Source of the DNA: Lachnospiraceae bacterium
Lineage (GTDB): Bacteria > Bacillota > Clostridia > Lachnospirales > Lachnospiraceae
Length of the DNA stretch: 64,000 nucleotides
Assembly (NCBI GenBank): GCA_015057525.1
Contig: SVEE01000004.1
Coordinates: 1-64,000, forward strand
Reading direction: 5' to 3'
The notes below the pieces were generated by a model, which worked only from the letters and a program-made list of their open reading frames with translations, was not told the origin of the DNA and did not search any database. Position 1 is the stretch's first letter; every line of letters starts with the position of its first letter. This document shows positions 16,355 through 29,322 of the stretch, one piece after another. Made by a program: the position numbers and the translations under genes.

Positions 16355-17317
16355 TTAATCAATCATTATTATATTATCTTCATCGATTCCCTCTTTTATT
16401 TTATACTCTTCCCACTGTGCTATAGGGAAATATTCAAGAGACTGTATAGTTGTTTGATAATATTCACCATCATAAATCATTTCAAACACACCTATATTAA
16501 ATGAGTAATCTTCTCTTTCATATACAATGTTATATATAAAAGAGCCATTAGCATTATTCTTTAATACATCTACATTATCTGGATTATAACAATATAAGTA
16601 AGATGGTTTTCCGTACTTCTCAACTATCTTATAAAGTAAATCTTCATCATCAGCATAATCATCAATCACAAATGTATCATATACACCTGCAAACGTTCCC
16701 ATATACCAATGCCCTTGATCAAATGCCTCTGTCAAAGTCATTCCTGTGCAATTATAATCATCAACAATAAAATCCTCAATATTGCAGTCATATTCTTCGT
16801 CATAATATGTTCTTGGCTTTTCAGCATTTGCGTCAAACTGCACCTGAGTAGATATATCTACCTCGTTACTACTGTCTGTAAATGTATATGGCATAGCATA
16901 TATATCAAATATGCTTTGTGCGTTTTCATTTTCATAGATTTCATCATACTCACCATAATGAGGTGCCGAGTATACATATGGTGCACATGCTGCATCTAGT
17001 TCATCAAGTGTTATAGGAAGTGTTATTTTATCACAAAAGATTGTCACATCTGTTAAATCTTTTTCCTCTCCCCAATCTATTGTGTTAGCTATATAGTATG
17101 CACCACTTTCTGAATACATTTCTTCAGATGTTTCTTCTGTAGTTTCTTCTATTGTCTCCTCAGAAGTAGTTTCCCCTCCCTCTTCAACTTCATCCTCAGA
17201 CACTGACTCTACTACCTCATCCTTGTCCTTCTTGTCTTCCTTTTCTTTTTCTTCACCACATGCTGTAAGACCAAGCATAAGAACAGCTGTCATTGCAAAT
17301 AATAATTTCTTTTTCAT
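16355..17317 (-). CDS. Acidic lipoprotein of unknown function
   Basis: A 320-residue exported protein. The signal peptide MKKKLLFAMTAVLMLGLTAC ends in a lipobox with Cys20. Residues 22-68 are a charged Glu/Lys/Thr-rich linker that would hold the domain away from the membrane. The remaining 250 residues are rich in Asp, Tyr and Glu with no motif I recognise. RBS CTCCT complement AGGAGG is good. It is monocistronic with its own terminator, in the same orientation as the ECF pair but separated by 115 bp. It resembles the lipoprotein at 21361-22518 in design only. Confidence 0.75.
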   Translation of the reverse strand: MKKKLLFAMTAVLMLGLTACGEEKEKEDKKDKDEVVESVSEDEVEEGGETTSEETIEETTEETSEEMYSESGAYYIANTIDWGEEKDLTDVTIFCDKITLPITLDELDAACAPYVYSAPHYGEYDEIYENENAQSIFDIYAMPYTFTDSSNEVDISTQVQFDANAEKPRTYYDEEYDCNIEDFIVDDYNCTGMTLTEAFDQGHWYMGTFAGVYDTFVIDDYADDEDLLYKIVEKYGKPSYLYCYNPDNVDVLKNNANGSFIYNIVYEREDYSFNIGVFEMIYDGEYYQTTIQSLEYFPIAQWEEYKIKEGIDEDNIIMID

Positions 17318-17511
17318 TTTCTCCTCCTAAAAAATCTTTATTTATCTACTTCATCAATATAAACAATTTATTACATATAATCAAGCCTTATTTTCCAATC
17401 TTAGTTCTAATAAGTCTTATATATATAATTTTATTATTGTAAAAACACGCCATTAAGTCTTCTATATATATTTTTAACCTTTTTCAATCTTAACAGGAAT
17501 AACGCCAATCA

Positions 17512-17540
17512 TTGACTTAGAATATGTACAGATTTATAAT
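17512..17540 (+). promoter_or_regulatory. Promoter of the first SDR gene
   Basis: TTGACT (17512-17517), 17-bp spacer, TATAAT (17535-17540). The rest of 17318-17511 is AT-rich intergenic sequence with no gene. Confidence 0.75.
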
Positions 17541-17587
17541 TGAATCATCTAACGATACGGCATAATTTTATTTAGGAGGTATATTTA

Positions 17588-18346
17588 ATGGGACGTTTAG
17601 ATGGTAAAGTTGCTATTGTTACAGGCAGTAATTCAGGTGTAGGTGCTGCCACAGCTAAATTATTTGCAAAAGAAGGCGCAAAGGTTGTTATAAGTGCTCG
17701 TCGTCTTCCACAGCTCGAAGAAGTTGCTGAGGAAATCAGAGCAGCCGGTGGAGAAGTTCTTGTTGTTCAGACAGATGTTTCCAAGGTTGAGGACTGTGAA
17801 AATCTCGTAGCTAAAACTGTAGAAGCCTACGGCAAGGTAGATGTTTTAGTCAACAACGCAGGAGTTCTTGAAGCAGGACTCAAGCCTGTTGATTGCTTTG
17901 AAGAAGAAGACCTTGAATGGGTTCTCGGAATCAACACAAAGGGTACATTGTACTGCACAAGAGCCGCAGTTAAAGAAATGATGAAGAACAACGCAGGTTC
18001 CATCATCAACCTTGATTCTGTTGCAGGTCAATTCGGAACTGGTGGTGCATCATACGTTACAAGTAAAGCAGCAGTTATAGGTTTAACTAAGCACACTGCC
18101 CTTCGCTTCGCAGGCACAGGCATCCGTTGTAACTCAGTTAATCCAAGTTCTATCGCTACACCAATGGCAAAAACAGATCCTGCCACTCTCAATCAAGACA
18201 TGTTCGGACAGATGAGAAAACACATGAACCTCTCAGTACCAATCTGTATGCCAGAAGACGTAGCCAACATCCTACTCTTCCTCGCAAGCGACGAATCTCG
18301 CGCTATCACAGGTCAGGTAATCGTTTCCGACTTCGGAGCAACATTA

Positions 18347-18349
<3 letters not shown>
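17588..18349 (+). CDS. Short-chain dehydrogenase/reductase
   Basis: A 253-residue classical SDR. The cofactor motif TGSNSGVG is at 12-19, ARR after strand 2 hints at NADP preference, NNAG is near residue 90, and the catalytic Ser (NLDSVAG) and YVTSK are near 143 and 155-160. The C-terminal GQVIVSDFGATL replaces the more usual DGG. Length is standard. RBS AGGAGG at 8 nt. The substrate cannot be read from sequence; such stand-alone genes often act on sugars, steroids or 3-ketoacyl groups. It converges on the glucosidase operon through the long palindrome at 18347-18923. Confidence 0.88.
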
Positions 18350-21338
<2,989 letters not shown>

Positions 21339-21360
21339 TATTATTCTCCTCAAATCATGA

Positions 21361-22518
21361 TTATTCTATAGGAACAAGAGCCTTTTCAAACATCTCCAAA
21401 GCTTGTTCTGGCGATAATTCGTACAAAGAAGCAGAAATCACCAACTCAACTTGAGACTGAAGATCAACGATAACAAATGTTCCATCGGCAACATAATCAT
21501 TAGTATCTTCATATATAATATGGTCACCAAGTCTAAGACCAGTATCTACATAGTTTTTGTTTAGTTCTAAATTCCCAACAAAATGGTCCTCCTGTTCCAT
21601 ACGCACAGATATATATTCACCATCTATATCAACCACCATGCCATAAGAAACAAGTTCTGCCTCATCGCAAAAAACAGTGTTTCCTAAATATGCGTTTGCC
21701 ATAACTGACCATGCTGTTGTCACCGATGGTCTAAATGCTAAACGATATCCCGGAATCATTTCTTTATTTGCAACATAGCCATACAAAGATAATTCCTCTC
21801 CGGCATCAGATACTTTTATTGTATCTTTAACAGGTTTAACTGTATCCCATAATAACTGTTCAGTCCATCCTTCTTCTTGAATTAAATAGTTTGCCCCAGA
21901 TATTTCAAACAAAAGATCACAACACTGTAAATAATATCTGTTAAACGGTTCCATATCCTCATCCCCGTCATAATCCTCATAATACCTATATAAAGTAACA
22001 TTCTCTTCCTGAAAAGCAACTTCTGATTCTGCTATTTCATCTGTATACATCTCAACATCACAATCATGAAGATTCATGCATTCTCCGTCTAAGTTAATTC
22101 GTATAGATATTGGAGCAGCAACCATAGGTCCACCAACTTCCATATTACTCTCAAAATGTGAAAAAAGTTGAATATTATCTGTAGCTGTGAACTCATATCT
22201 TACATCTTTTACGGTAAAAGCAAAATGATCTTCTGTTCCATACTCTGTTGGTGGTGTAATAGGATCATCCGACAGAGAAGATTCTTCGCTACCTGTATCT
22301 TCAGCAATTATTTCTCCATTTTCTCCTACCTCAATACCTTGATTTTCTTCTACTATTTCCTCTTCTACAGTTATTTCCTCTGTTTTTTCTTCTTCATGCG
22401 ACTCCTGAGTTGTCTTTTCTTCCTTATCTTTTTTCTTTGAATCGTTACTTTCTCCCCCACATGCTGACAATAAACACATAGCCATAACTAAAGAAACAGC
22501 AAGTAATTTCTTTTTCAT
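21361..22518 (-). CDS. Lipoprotein of unknown function
   Basis: A 385-residue exported protein: signal peptide MKKKLLAVSLVMAMCLLSAC with lipobox Cys20, then a Glu/Lys-rich linker to about residue 85, then a folded domain of about 300 residues (from HFAFTVKDVRYEF) with no recognised motif. The ATG at 22518 has AAGGAG at the right distance; the longer open frame upstream gives a nonsensical N-terminus. It precedes the ROK kinase by 22 bp, so the three genes may be one transcript, but its role in glucoside use is only a guess. Confidence 0.7.
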   Translation of the reverse strand: MKKKLLAVSLVMAMCLLSACGGESNDSKKKDKEEKTTQESHEEEKTEEITVEEEIVEENQGIEVGENGEIIAEDTGSEESSLSDDPITPPTEYGTEDHFAFTVKDVRYEFTATDNIQLFSHFESNMEVGGPMVAAPISIRINLDGECMNLHDCDVEMYTDEIAESEVAFQEENVTLYRYYEDYDGDEDMEPFNRYYLQCCDLLFEISGANYLIQEEGWTEQLLWDTVKPVKDTIKVSDAGEELSLYGYVANKEMIPGYRLAFRPSVTTAWSVMANAYLGNTVFCDEAELVSYGMVVDIDGEYISVRMEQEDHFVGNLELNKNYVDTGLRLGDHIIYEDTNDYVADGTFVIVDLQSQVELVISASLYELSPEQALEMFEKALVPIE

Positions 22519-22671
22519 AGTAAATCTCCTTCTATGTATAAACAAAATCTTTTCTATCAATATAACACCATATAAAACAAAAAAAAATAGTTTTTTTACA
22601 ACTTTATTATCAACATTATATATAAATTTTTTTTGCACACTTAAATACCTTTCGAATTTAAAGAAGAAAAA

Positions 22672-22701
22672 AAGTAGGTATATGAATTCATATACCTACT
22701 T
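22672..22701 (-). terminator. Terminator of the ftsEX-ctp operon
   Basis: Perfect palindrome of 30 bp (arms AAGTAGGTATATGAA and its complement), followed on the minus strand by a T-run. It lies 25 bp after the protease gene. The remaining gap to 22519 is AT-rich with no gene. Confidence 0.85.
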
Positions 22702-22726
22702 ATCTAATTAAAATATAATCTAAAAT

Positions 22727-23914
22727 TTACTGTATCATTCCCTTAAGAACTTCTTCAGCCTTATGAAGCTGTAAATCATCTGCATATTCGATTCCAACTG
22801 CATTAGTTCTTCCGTCTGCAAGTTCAACCTCATAATCTGGAACAATACCAATTTCGTGAATATCATTACCATTAGGAGTAAAATATTTTGCTATAGTAAT
22901 CTTAATTGCTGTTCCATCTGAAAGAGGTATTACTGATTGAACAATACCCTTTCCATAGGAAGTTGTTCCTATAATCTCTGCAACTCCTGTATCCTGAAGA
23001 GCACCTGCAAATATTTCTGATGCACTTGCACTATTACCATTAATAAGCACTGCAATTGGCATATCAGCATATTCTTCATCAGTTGATGAATAGTGCTGTA
23101 AAATATTACCATCTTTATCCTTGGTTGTAACAATAGTTCCTTCCTTCATAAGGAAATCACACATATCAACAACTGCTGTAAGAAGTCCACCTGGATTATC
23201 ACGAAGGTCAACAACCATAGCCTTTGCTCCCTGTGACTCAAGGTCTGTATAAGCCTCTATAAACTCTGCACAGGTATTGTCATAGAACTGTTCAACAAGG
23301 ATATATCCAATGTTATCCTCAAGCATCTTATATGATACTGAATAATTTTCAACCACACGTCTTTCAACATCAAAATCCATATACTCTCCTGTGCTTGGAC
23401 GATAGATTTTGATATGAGCTGTTGTGCCTTCTTCACCTCTAATCATATCCACAACTACAGTGAGTTCCTGATCAATAATTTCTGTTCCATCAACCTCTAC
23501 AATTATATCCTCAGCCATAAGACCGGATTCCTCAGCAGGACTATTTTTAACCGGACGAACTATGGAAACAACCATATCTGCATCCTGTGTTACTACAGCT
23601 CCGATACCAACATATTCTCCCGAATTAGTTTCCTGAAGTTCAGCAAATTCTTCCTCAGTATAATAAACAGAATATGGGTCATCAAGGCCACTGAGAACTG
23701 CATCATACAACGCTTCTTCTTGCTTCTCTTCATCTATTTCAAAGTAGAAATATTCGTCAATGTAACCATTTATTTCATCTATCTTGTCATTAACCTCAGG
23801 ATCATCCCACAAACTTGTATCTGCACTTGCACCCAGTATTGCGTTAATAAACTCACAACCTGTGCAAAGAAAAGCCATGGACATAACAAGCAAAAATGAT
23901 AATATTTTTTTCAT
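22727..23914 (-). CDS. C-terminal processing protease (S41) lipoprotein
   Basis: A 395-residue S41 peptidase. The N-terminus MKKILSFLLVMSMAFLCTGC carries a lipobox, unusual but seen in anaerobic Firmicutes. A PDZ domain spans about 85-165 (VRPVKNSPAEESGLMAEDII). The catalytic domain has DLRDNPGGLL, nucleophile Ser in NGNSASASEIFAGAL and Lys in SYGKGIVQS. These enzymes trim exported proteins and peptidoglycan hydrolases. It lies directly after the M23 hydrolase gene (19 bp between the genes) and ends the FtsEX operon, which suggests it processes that hydrolase or its regulators. The start at 23914 is chosen because the GGAG site abuts the earlier ATG. Confidence 0.92.
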   Translation of the reverse strand: MKKILSFLLVMSMAFLCTGCEFINAILGASADTSLWDDPEVNDKIDEINGYIDEYFYFEIDEEKQEEALYDAVLSGLDDPYSVYYTEEEFAELQETNSGEYVGIGAVVTQDADMVVSIVRPVKNSPAEESGLMAEDIIVEVDGTEIIDQELTVVVDMIRGEEGTTAHIKIYRPSTGEYMDFDVERRVVENYSVSYKMLEDNIGYILVEQFYDNTCAEFIEAYTDLESQGAKAMVVDLRDNPGGLLTAVVDMCDFLMKEGTIVTTKDKDGNILQHYSSTDEEYADMPIAVLINGNSASASEIFAGALQDTGVAEIIGTTSYGKGIVQSVIPLSDGTAIKITIAKYFTPNGNDIHEIGIVPDYEVELADGRTNAVGIEYADDLQLHKAEEVLKGMIQ

Positions 23915-23933
23915 TTCTTGTAACATCTCCTAA

Positions 23934-25091
23934 TTAATATAAATATGGGGCTGGATCCACATATGTTCCATTAATTCTTACACCAAAGTGGCAATGTGGT
24001 CCAGTAGAGTTACCTGTACTTCCAGCATATGCAATAAGCTGACCTCTTGAAACTGTCTGACCAACAGAAACAACCAATGATGAGTTATGCATATAAACTG
24101 TTGAAACTCCACCACCATGATCAATAAGAACATAGTTACCCATAGAACTACTGTATGTAGCTCCAATTACAGTTCCAGCTTCACCTGCAACTATAGGTGT
24201 ACCTGTTGCACATCCTATATCAATACCCTGATGCATTCTTCCCCATCTAGGACCGTAAGGTGATGTAACAACACCGCCTCCGTCACCAGCAACAGGCCAC
24301 TGGAATGTACCACCATTATAATGAATTACAGGTGTCTGACCAGATGCCGCTGCTGCTGCCGCTGCCGCTGCTGCTGCCGCCTCAGCTGCTGCAATAGCCT
24401 CATTAGTTGCATCGATATCAGCCTGAATTGCAGCTATCTGAGCCTCATAATCGTCAATAGAATTATTGTAGTTGTTAGCCTGAACCTGCTTACCTTCTAT
24501 CATAATCTCGATAGCTTCTTTGTTCTCATTAACTTCAGTTTCAATATCTTCTACAGCTGCAAGATCTGTCTCAAGCTTTAACTGAGCATCAGCCACCTTC
24601 TTTCTTATAGAAATAAGTTCTTCTAACATATCAGAATCATACTCATAAATCTGTTCTACATACTCTGACTTATTTACCATGTCTGACAAATCAGATGTAG
24701 AGAAAATAGTATCTAAATATTCAACATTTCCATTCTCATATGCATACTTAATACGAAGCTTCATAGCCTCATACTGTTCCTGCTCTTCAATCTCAGCTGC
24801 TGCAAGTTCTTCCTTTGTAACTTCAATTTCTCCATTAAGAGTTTCTTTCTGGAGCTCAAGCTCCGCAATCTGAGCATTGTAGTTTGCCACCTGTGCATCC
24901 AACTCAGCAATAACAGCTAATATATTATCTTTCTCTGCAGCAAGCTGATCAACCGCAGCCTGCGCTTCTTCTTTTTTACTTTCTGCTTCTTCTTTATCCT
25001 GGTATAAATCAGTAAGGTCACTTGCCTGTGCATTAAGGCACATCGCACCAACAAGAACAAATGCAGAAAATACCTTTAAAATCTTACGCAT
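23934..25091 (-). CDS. EnvC-like M23 peptidase/murein hydrolase activator
   Basis: A 385-residue secreted protein: signal peptide ending near AQAS (residue 24), long coiled coil (about 25-240), an alanine run of about 14 residues as linker, and a C-terminal LytM/M23 domain with RWGRMHQGIDIG and GPHCHFGVRING, so the metal ligands His, Asp and HxH are present and the domain may be active. In FtsEX systems such coiled-coil proteins contact FtsX outside the cell and are opened by FtsE ATP hydrolysis. It lies 12 bp after ftsX. The start at 25091 is set by AGGAGG 7 nt upstream. Confidence 0.92.
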   Translation of the reverse strand: MRKILKVFSAFVLVGAMCLNAQASDLTDLYQDKEEAESKKEEAQAAVDQLAAEKDNILAVIAELDAQVANYNAQIAELELQKETLNGEIEVTKEELAAAEIEEQEQYEAMKLRIKYAYENGNVEYLDTIFSTSDLSDMVNKSEYVEQIYEYDSDMLEELISIRKKVADAQLKLETDLAAVEDIETEVNENKEAIEIMIEGKQVQANNYNNSIDDYEAQIAAIQADIDATNEAIAAAEAAAAAAAAAAAASGQTPVIHYNGGTFQWPVAGDGGGVVTSPYGPRWGRMHQGIDIGCATGTPIVAGEAGTVIGATYSSSMGNYVLIDHGGGVSTVYMHNSSLVVSVGQTVSRGQLIAYAGSTGNSTGPHCHFGVRINGTYVDPAPYLY

Positions 25092-25103
25092 TAACACGCC
25101 TCC

Positions 25104-26012
25104 TTAAACCTTTAAATGCTTTCTTGTAGTAAGAATACTTCCCACAAGACCAAGTCCTATACCAACTGCTGCGGATACTGGAATAAGAATTCCAAATATA
25201 TCACCAACTGGTACAAACTCGAATAAGTTAGCAACAATTTTAAATCTACCAATAATATATTTTACTACATTGTCATACATGTAATAAACAAGCACAAGAG
25301 GAATCATAGAACCAACAAGTCCAATGACAACACCCTCAACAATAAATGGTGCTCTAACAAAGAAATTAGTTGCACCGATAAGCTTCATGATGGCTATCTC
25401 TTCCTTACGTACTGTGATACCAATAGTAATTGTATTACTAATAAGGAATACAGATACAAGTAAAAGAATAATGATAATACCAATTGATGCATAAGTTACA
25501 ACACTATTAAGTGCTGAAATACCACTGGCTGTTATCTCTGAGCTTAAAACCTTACGTACACCCTGAAGACTCTTTAAGTAAGTAACAAAGTTTGCCTGTG
25601 TACTTAAATCCTTAAGAGTAATCTTGTAAGAAGCACTATCCTTAAGAGGGTTATCACCTGCGAATGCTTCCATAGCTGCTTCGTAATCATCATAGTTTTC
25701 CTTAGCAAATTCTTCCCATGCCTGATCCGCCGAAACGAATTCCATAGTCTTAATTTCTTCTCTGGTTCTAAGCTGACTACCTATAAGCTGAATGTTCTCC
25801 TCTGAAATTCCTTCATCAAAGAAAACTGAAATAGTTACTGTATTCTCCAACTCTGTCATAGCAGTTCTGAAGTTAACAATTACACAATAAAATACACTAA
25901 ATATAAACAGACACGATACAATTGTACCTATTGACGCAAGGGAGAACAAAAGATTACGTCTGATGTTTTTAAGACCCTGTCTGATACTATATAAAACCGA
26001 ACTAATCCTCAT
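25104..26012 (-). CDS. ftsX: Cell division protein FtsX
   Basis: A 302-residue membrane component of the FtsEX complex. It has one N-terminal span (about 22-45), an extracellular domain of about 120 residues (with the TVFFDEGI-like strand and SYKITL), and three C-terminal spans with the RKEEIAIMKLIGATNFFVRA loop characteristic of FtsX. It overlaps ftsE by 11 nt. It has no catalytic role but passes the signal to the extracellular hydrolase encoded next. Confidence 0.95.
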   Translation of the reverse strand: MRISSVLYSIRQGLKNIRRNLLFSLASIGTIVSCLFIFSVFYCVIVNFRTAMTELENTVTISVFFDEGISEENIQLIGSQLRTREEIKTMEFVSADQAWEEFAKENYDDYEAAMEAFAGDNPLKDSASYKITLKDLSTQANFVTYLKSLQGVRKVLSSEITASGISALNSVVTYASIGIIIILLLVSVFLISNTITIGITVRKEEIAIMKLIGATNFFVRAPFIVEGVVIGLVGSMIPLVLVYYMYDNVVKYIIGRFKIVANLFEFVPVGDIFGILIPVSAAVGIGLGLVGSILTTRKHLKV

Positions 26013-26691
26013 CTATATACCCACCTTTTTGTTCATCACTGATTATTTCACCCTTCTTCAAGGTGATTACACGTTTTTGCATCATATTAACAATTTCTTT
26101 GTTATGAGTAACAACAACTACAGTTGTACCCTTCTTGTTAACATCCTCCAAAAGTCTCATGATTTCCCATGAATTCTTAGGGTCGAGATTACCTGTTGGC
26201 TCATCCGCAAGAAGAATCTCTGGTTTATTAACCAACGCTCTTGCAAGGGCAACTCTCTGCTGCTCACCACCTGACATCTGCTTAGGATAAGATTTGTATT
26301 TATCTGCCAAACCAACCAATGTAAGCATTGCAGGAACCTGTCTTCTAATATATCTTGTTGGAACCTCAATAACACGCTGTGCGAATGCAACATTCTCGTA
26401 AACAGTTCTATCTTTCAAAAGACGGAAATTTTGGAACACTGTTCCTATCTTTCTTCTAAGCTTAGGTATCTGTCTTCTCTTAACCTTAGAGTAATCAGTA
26501 CCTGCTACAGAAATCTTTCCACCAGTTGGATCCAGTTCTTTCAATAAAAGCTTAATCAAGGTAGTCTTACCAGAACCACTTGTACCAACTATGAAAACAA
26601 ATTCACCTTTATCAATTTTAATGTTGATATCTTTTAATGCATAAGTTTTACTCGTTGGATATTTCATCTTAACGTTTTCTAAAACTATCAT
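26002..26691 (-). CDS. ftsE: Cell division ATP-binding protein FtsE
   Basis: A 229-residue ABC ATPase. Walker A GTSGSGKTT (36-44), signature MSGGEQQRVALARAL near 140, Walker B ILLADEPTG and the H-loop VVTHN. Its partner ftsX overlaps it. It lies 19 bp after the CdaR-like gene, so that regulator and the FtsEX genes probably share a transcript. Confidence 0.95.
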   Translation of the reverse strand: MIVLENVKMKYPTSKTYALKDINIKIDKGEFVFIVGTSGSGKTTLIKLLLKELDPTGGKISVAGTDYSKVKRRQIPKLRRKIGTVFQNFRLLKDRTVYENVAFAQRVIEVPTRYIRRQVPAMLTLVGLADKYKSYPKQMSGGEQQRVALARALVNKPEILLADEPTGNLDPKNSWEIMRLLEDVNKKGTTVVVVTHNKEIVNMMQKRVITLKKGEIISDEQKGGYIDED

Positions 26692-26710
26692 AATTAATTA
26701 TCTCCTATAA

Positions 26711-27799
26711 TTAGTAATCTAACGATTCCATATACTTCATGTATCTAACAACCATAAGCGCAATCTTAAATGTTATGGCATCTTCAAATACTCGTAAGTC
26801 AAGACCTGTGCTCTTCTCAAGCTTATCAAGTCTGTAAACCAAAGTGTTTCTGTGAATATAAAGCTGTCTTGATGTCTCAGAAACATTCAGGCTGTTTTCG
26901 AAAAATTTATTGATTGTTGTAAGTGTTTCCTCATCAAACTCGTCTGGAGACTTACCATCAAAAATTTCCTTGATGAACATCTTACAAAGAGGAATAGGAA
27001 GCTGATAAATAAGTCTACCTATGCCTAAATTACTATATGCAATAATCTTTCTATCACTGTAGAAAATCTTTCCTACGTCAAGAGCAAGTTTAGCTTCTTT
27101 GTATGAACGGGAAACTTCTTTGATTTCATTAACAATTGTACCGTATGCTACATTTACAGAAGACATAGCTTCTGTGTTGAGCATATCTAATATTACCTTG
27201 GCAGTCTTGTTCATATCCTCATAAGTTTCGCTTGGTTTTACTTCTTTTACAAGGATAATGTTTTTCTCATCTACCGCTGTAATGAAATCCTTTGTTTTGC
27301 TAGAAAACAATGTTCTAACAGTCTCAAGCGCATTAGTGTCCTTATCGTTTTTAGTCTCAATAATAAACACTATACGTCTTGCATCAGTTTCAATATGAAG
27401 CTTCTTAGCTCTGTTATATATATCAACGAGAAGAAGGTTATCAAGGAGAAGATTCTTAATAAAGTTGTCTTTATCAAATCTTTCTTTGTATGCTACAAGG
27501 AGACTCTGTATCTGAAAGGACGCAACCTTTCCAATCATATACACATCCTCGGCTTCACCCTTGGCAAGTATAACATACTCTAATTCATTCTCGTCGTAAA
27601 CCTTAAAAAACTGGAAACCCATCATAACCTGGCTTTCCGCTGGAGAATCAGCAAAAGCAACTACAGCTTCCTCATACTCTTCTGTATTTCTGATAGTAGA
27701 TGCAAGGCTTTTTCCCTCTGTATCCATAACGCACAACTCTGTACGTGTAATAGCCTTAATTCCATCTATTGTGTCTTGTAGAATCTGATTTGAAATCAT
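26711..27799 (-). CDS. CdaR/PucR-type helix-turn-helix regulator
   Basis: A 362-residue protein with a sugar-diacid-recognition-like N-terminus (ILQDTIDGIKAITRTELCVM), a GGDEF-like middle, and a PucR-type C-terminal helix-turn-helix (LNVSETSRQLYIHRNTLVYR then LDKLEKSTGLDL). These usually respond to organic acids. Its position at the head of the FtsEX operon suggests a different or broader role, perhaps tying wall hydrolysis to metabolism. The ATG at 27799 follows AGGGGTG; an upstream frame extension lacks a site. Two inverted repeats lie in its promoter region. Confidence 0.75.
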   Translation of the reverse strand: MISNQILQDTIDGIKAITRTELCVMDTEGKSLASTIRNTEEYEEAVVAFADSPAESQVMMGFQFFKVYDENELEYVILAKGEAEDVYMIGKVASFQIQSLLVAYKERFDKDNFIKNLLLDNLLLVDIYNRAKKLHIETDARRIVFIIETKNDKDTNALETVRTLFSSKTKDFITAVDEKNIILVKEVKPSETYEDMNKTAKVILDMLNTEAMSSVNVAYGTIVNEIKEVSRSYKEAKLALDVGKIFYSDRKIIAYSNLGIGRLIYQLPIPLCKMFIKEIFDGKSPDEFDEETLTTINKFFENSLNVSETSRQLYIHRNTLVYRLDKLEKSTGLDLRVFEDAITFKIALMVVRYMKYMESLDY

Positions 27800-27820
27800 T
27801 TTATCACCCCTTATATTCAT

Positions 27821-27877
27821 AACTGGTTATAAACTAATGCCAGTTGTTAATATGTCTGTAACATTTTCAGACATATT
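27821..27877. promoter_or_regulatory. Two inverted repeats upstream of the CdaR-like gene
   Basis: AACTGG/CCAGTT (27821-27826/27840-27845) and a perfect 10-bp pair AATATGTCTG/CAGACATATT (27849-27858/27868-27877) lie 22 and 50 bp before the start. They are candidate operators, possibly for autoregulation. Confidence 0.45.
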
Positions 27878-27926
27878 GAGTATAAAAAACATACCCATAC
27901 AAGGTACATTTTACCTCAAAATCGTC

Positions 27927-27966
27927 AAAAAAAAAAGAGGAAATACATAATTTTATGTATTTCCTC
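27927..27966 (-). terminator. Terminator of the MsmK/UgpC-type gene
   Basis: 14-bp stem (27937-27950/27953-27966) with a minimal loop, then ten T on the minus strand. Confidence 0.88.
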
Positions 27967-28027
27967 ATCACATTTCACATTTTTGTCACACTTTTGTAAC
28001 AATTTGTAAGATTTGCACTAACAAATA

Positions 28028-29140
28028 TTAGTTAGCAACTACTTCCTCAGTCTCCTTATCGAAGATGTGTACCTTGCTGAGATCGAATGCAAACTGAACT
28101 GAATCGCCAGGTCTAGCAGTAGTTCTTGGGTTAACTGATGCAGTAATATCGAACTGATCAATTGTGAAGTATAAGTAAACCTGAGCACCTAACATCTCGT
28201 AGATGTTGATTCTTGCATCGATTACGCTTTCTGGAGAAGACTCGATGAATAACTGCTCATCATGGATATCCTCTGGACGAATACCAAGTACAACTTCCTT
28301 ATCGATGAAGTCACCAGCGATAAGCTTAGCAGCCTTAGCATCTGGAACCTTGATTGAGTGAGAACCAAACATAAGTAATACATCTGCTCCTGACTTAACA
28401 ACCTTACAATCGATGAAGTTCATAGGTGGCATACCCATGAAACCAGCAACGAATAAGTTACATGGCTTATCATATAAGTTCTGTGGAGTATCAACCTGCT
28501 GGATGATACCATCCTTCATAACTACGATTCTTGTACCAAGAGTCATCGCCTCTGTCTGGTCATGTGTAACGTAGATAATAGTTGTCTGAAGTCTCTGGTG
28601 AAGCTTAGAAATCTCAACACGCATCTGTACTCTTAACTTAGCGTCAAGGTTTGAAAGAGGCTCGTCCATAAGGAATACCTTAGGCTCACGAACGATAGCA
28701 CGACCCATAGCAACACGCTGTCTCTGACCACCTGATAAAGCCTTTGGCTTTCTGTCAAGAAGGTGCTCAATATCAAGAATCTTAGCTGCCTCATGTACCT
28801 GCTTGTCAATCTTTTCCTTAGCTACTTTTCTGAGCTTAAGACCGAATGCCATGTTGTCATAAACTGACATATGTGGGTAAAGAGCGTAGTTCTGGAATAC
28901 CATCGCGATATCTCTATCCTTAGGCTCTACGTCGTTAACCATCTTGTCACCGATCCATAACTCACCTGAACTGATATCCTCAAGTCCAGCGATCATACGA
29001 AGTGTAGTAGACTTACCACATCCTGAAGGTCCAACGAAGATGATGAACTCTTTGTCCTCAACCTCTAAGTTGAAATCCTTAACAGCGTTGAAGCCGTTTG
29101 GGTAAATCTTGTAAATATTCTTAAGTGATAAACTAGCCAT
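28028..29140 (-). CDS. ABC sugar importer ATPase, MsmK/UgpC type
   Basis: A 370-residue ATPase that powers carbohydrate import. Walker A GPSGCGKST (37-45), signature LSGGQRQRVAMGRAI, Walker B VFLMDEPLSNLD, H-loop YVTHDQTEAMT. The C-terminal regulatory TOBE domain (about 240-370) has LGIRPEDIHDE. It stands alone without permease genes, typical of the shared MsmX/MsmK ATPase that serves many sugar transporters. Strong codon bias and a GGAGG site suggest high expression. The 29141-29322 upstream stretch is AT-rich; I find no clear promoter in it. Confidence 0.93.
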   Translation of the reverse strand: MASLSLKNIYKIYPNGFNAVKDFNLEVEDKEFIIFVGPSGCGKSTTLRMIAGLEDISSGELWIGDKMVNDVEPKDRDIAMVFQNYALYPHMSVYDNMAFGLKLRKVAKEKIDKQVHEAAKILDIEHLLDRKPKALSGGQRQRVAMGRAIVREPKVFLMDEPLSNLDAKLRVQMRVEISKLHQRLQTTIIYVTHDQTEAMTLGTRIVVMKDGIIQQVDTPQNLYDKPCNLFVAGFMGMPPMNFIDCKVVKSGADVLLMFGSHSIKVPDAKAAKLIAGDFIDKEVVLGIRPEDIHDEQLFIESSPESVIDARINIYEMLGAQVYLYFTIDQFDITASVNPRTTARPGDSVQFAFDLSKVHIFDKETEEVVAN

Positions 29141-29322
29141 TTTAAATTTTTCCTCCTATTAGTTAAATATTCACTGACTAATGCTGTAGTAATATTACAT
29201 CAAAACCTTTTTAAAAGCCATATAACAATTTAACAAATAAGCCCGAAAAATATTGTACAATTTGTATATGAATTATTTTTCCGTGGTTTTTTTATTCATT
29301 TTTAACAAAAAGCTACCAGTAG

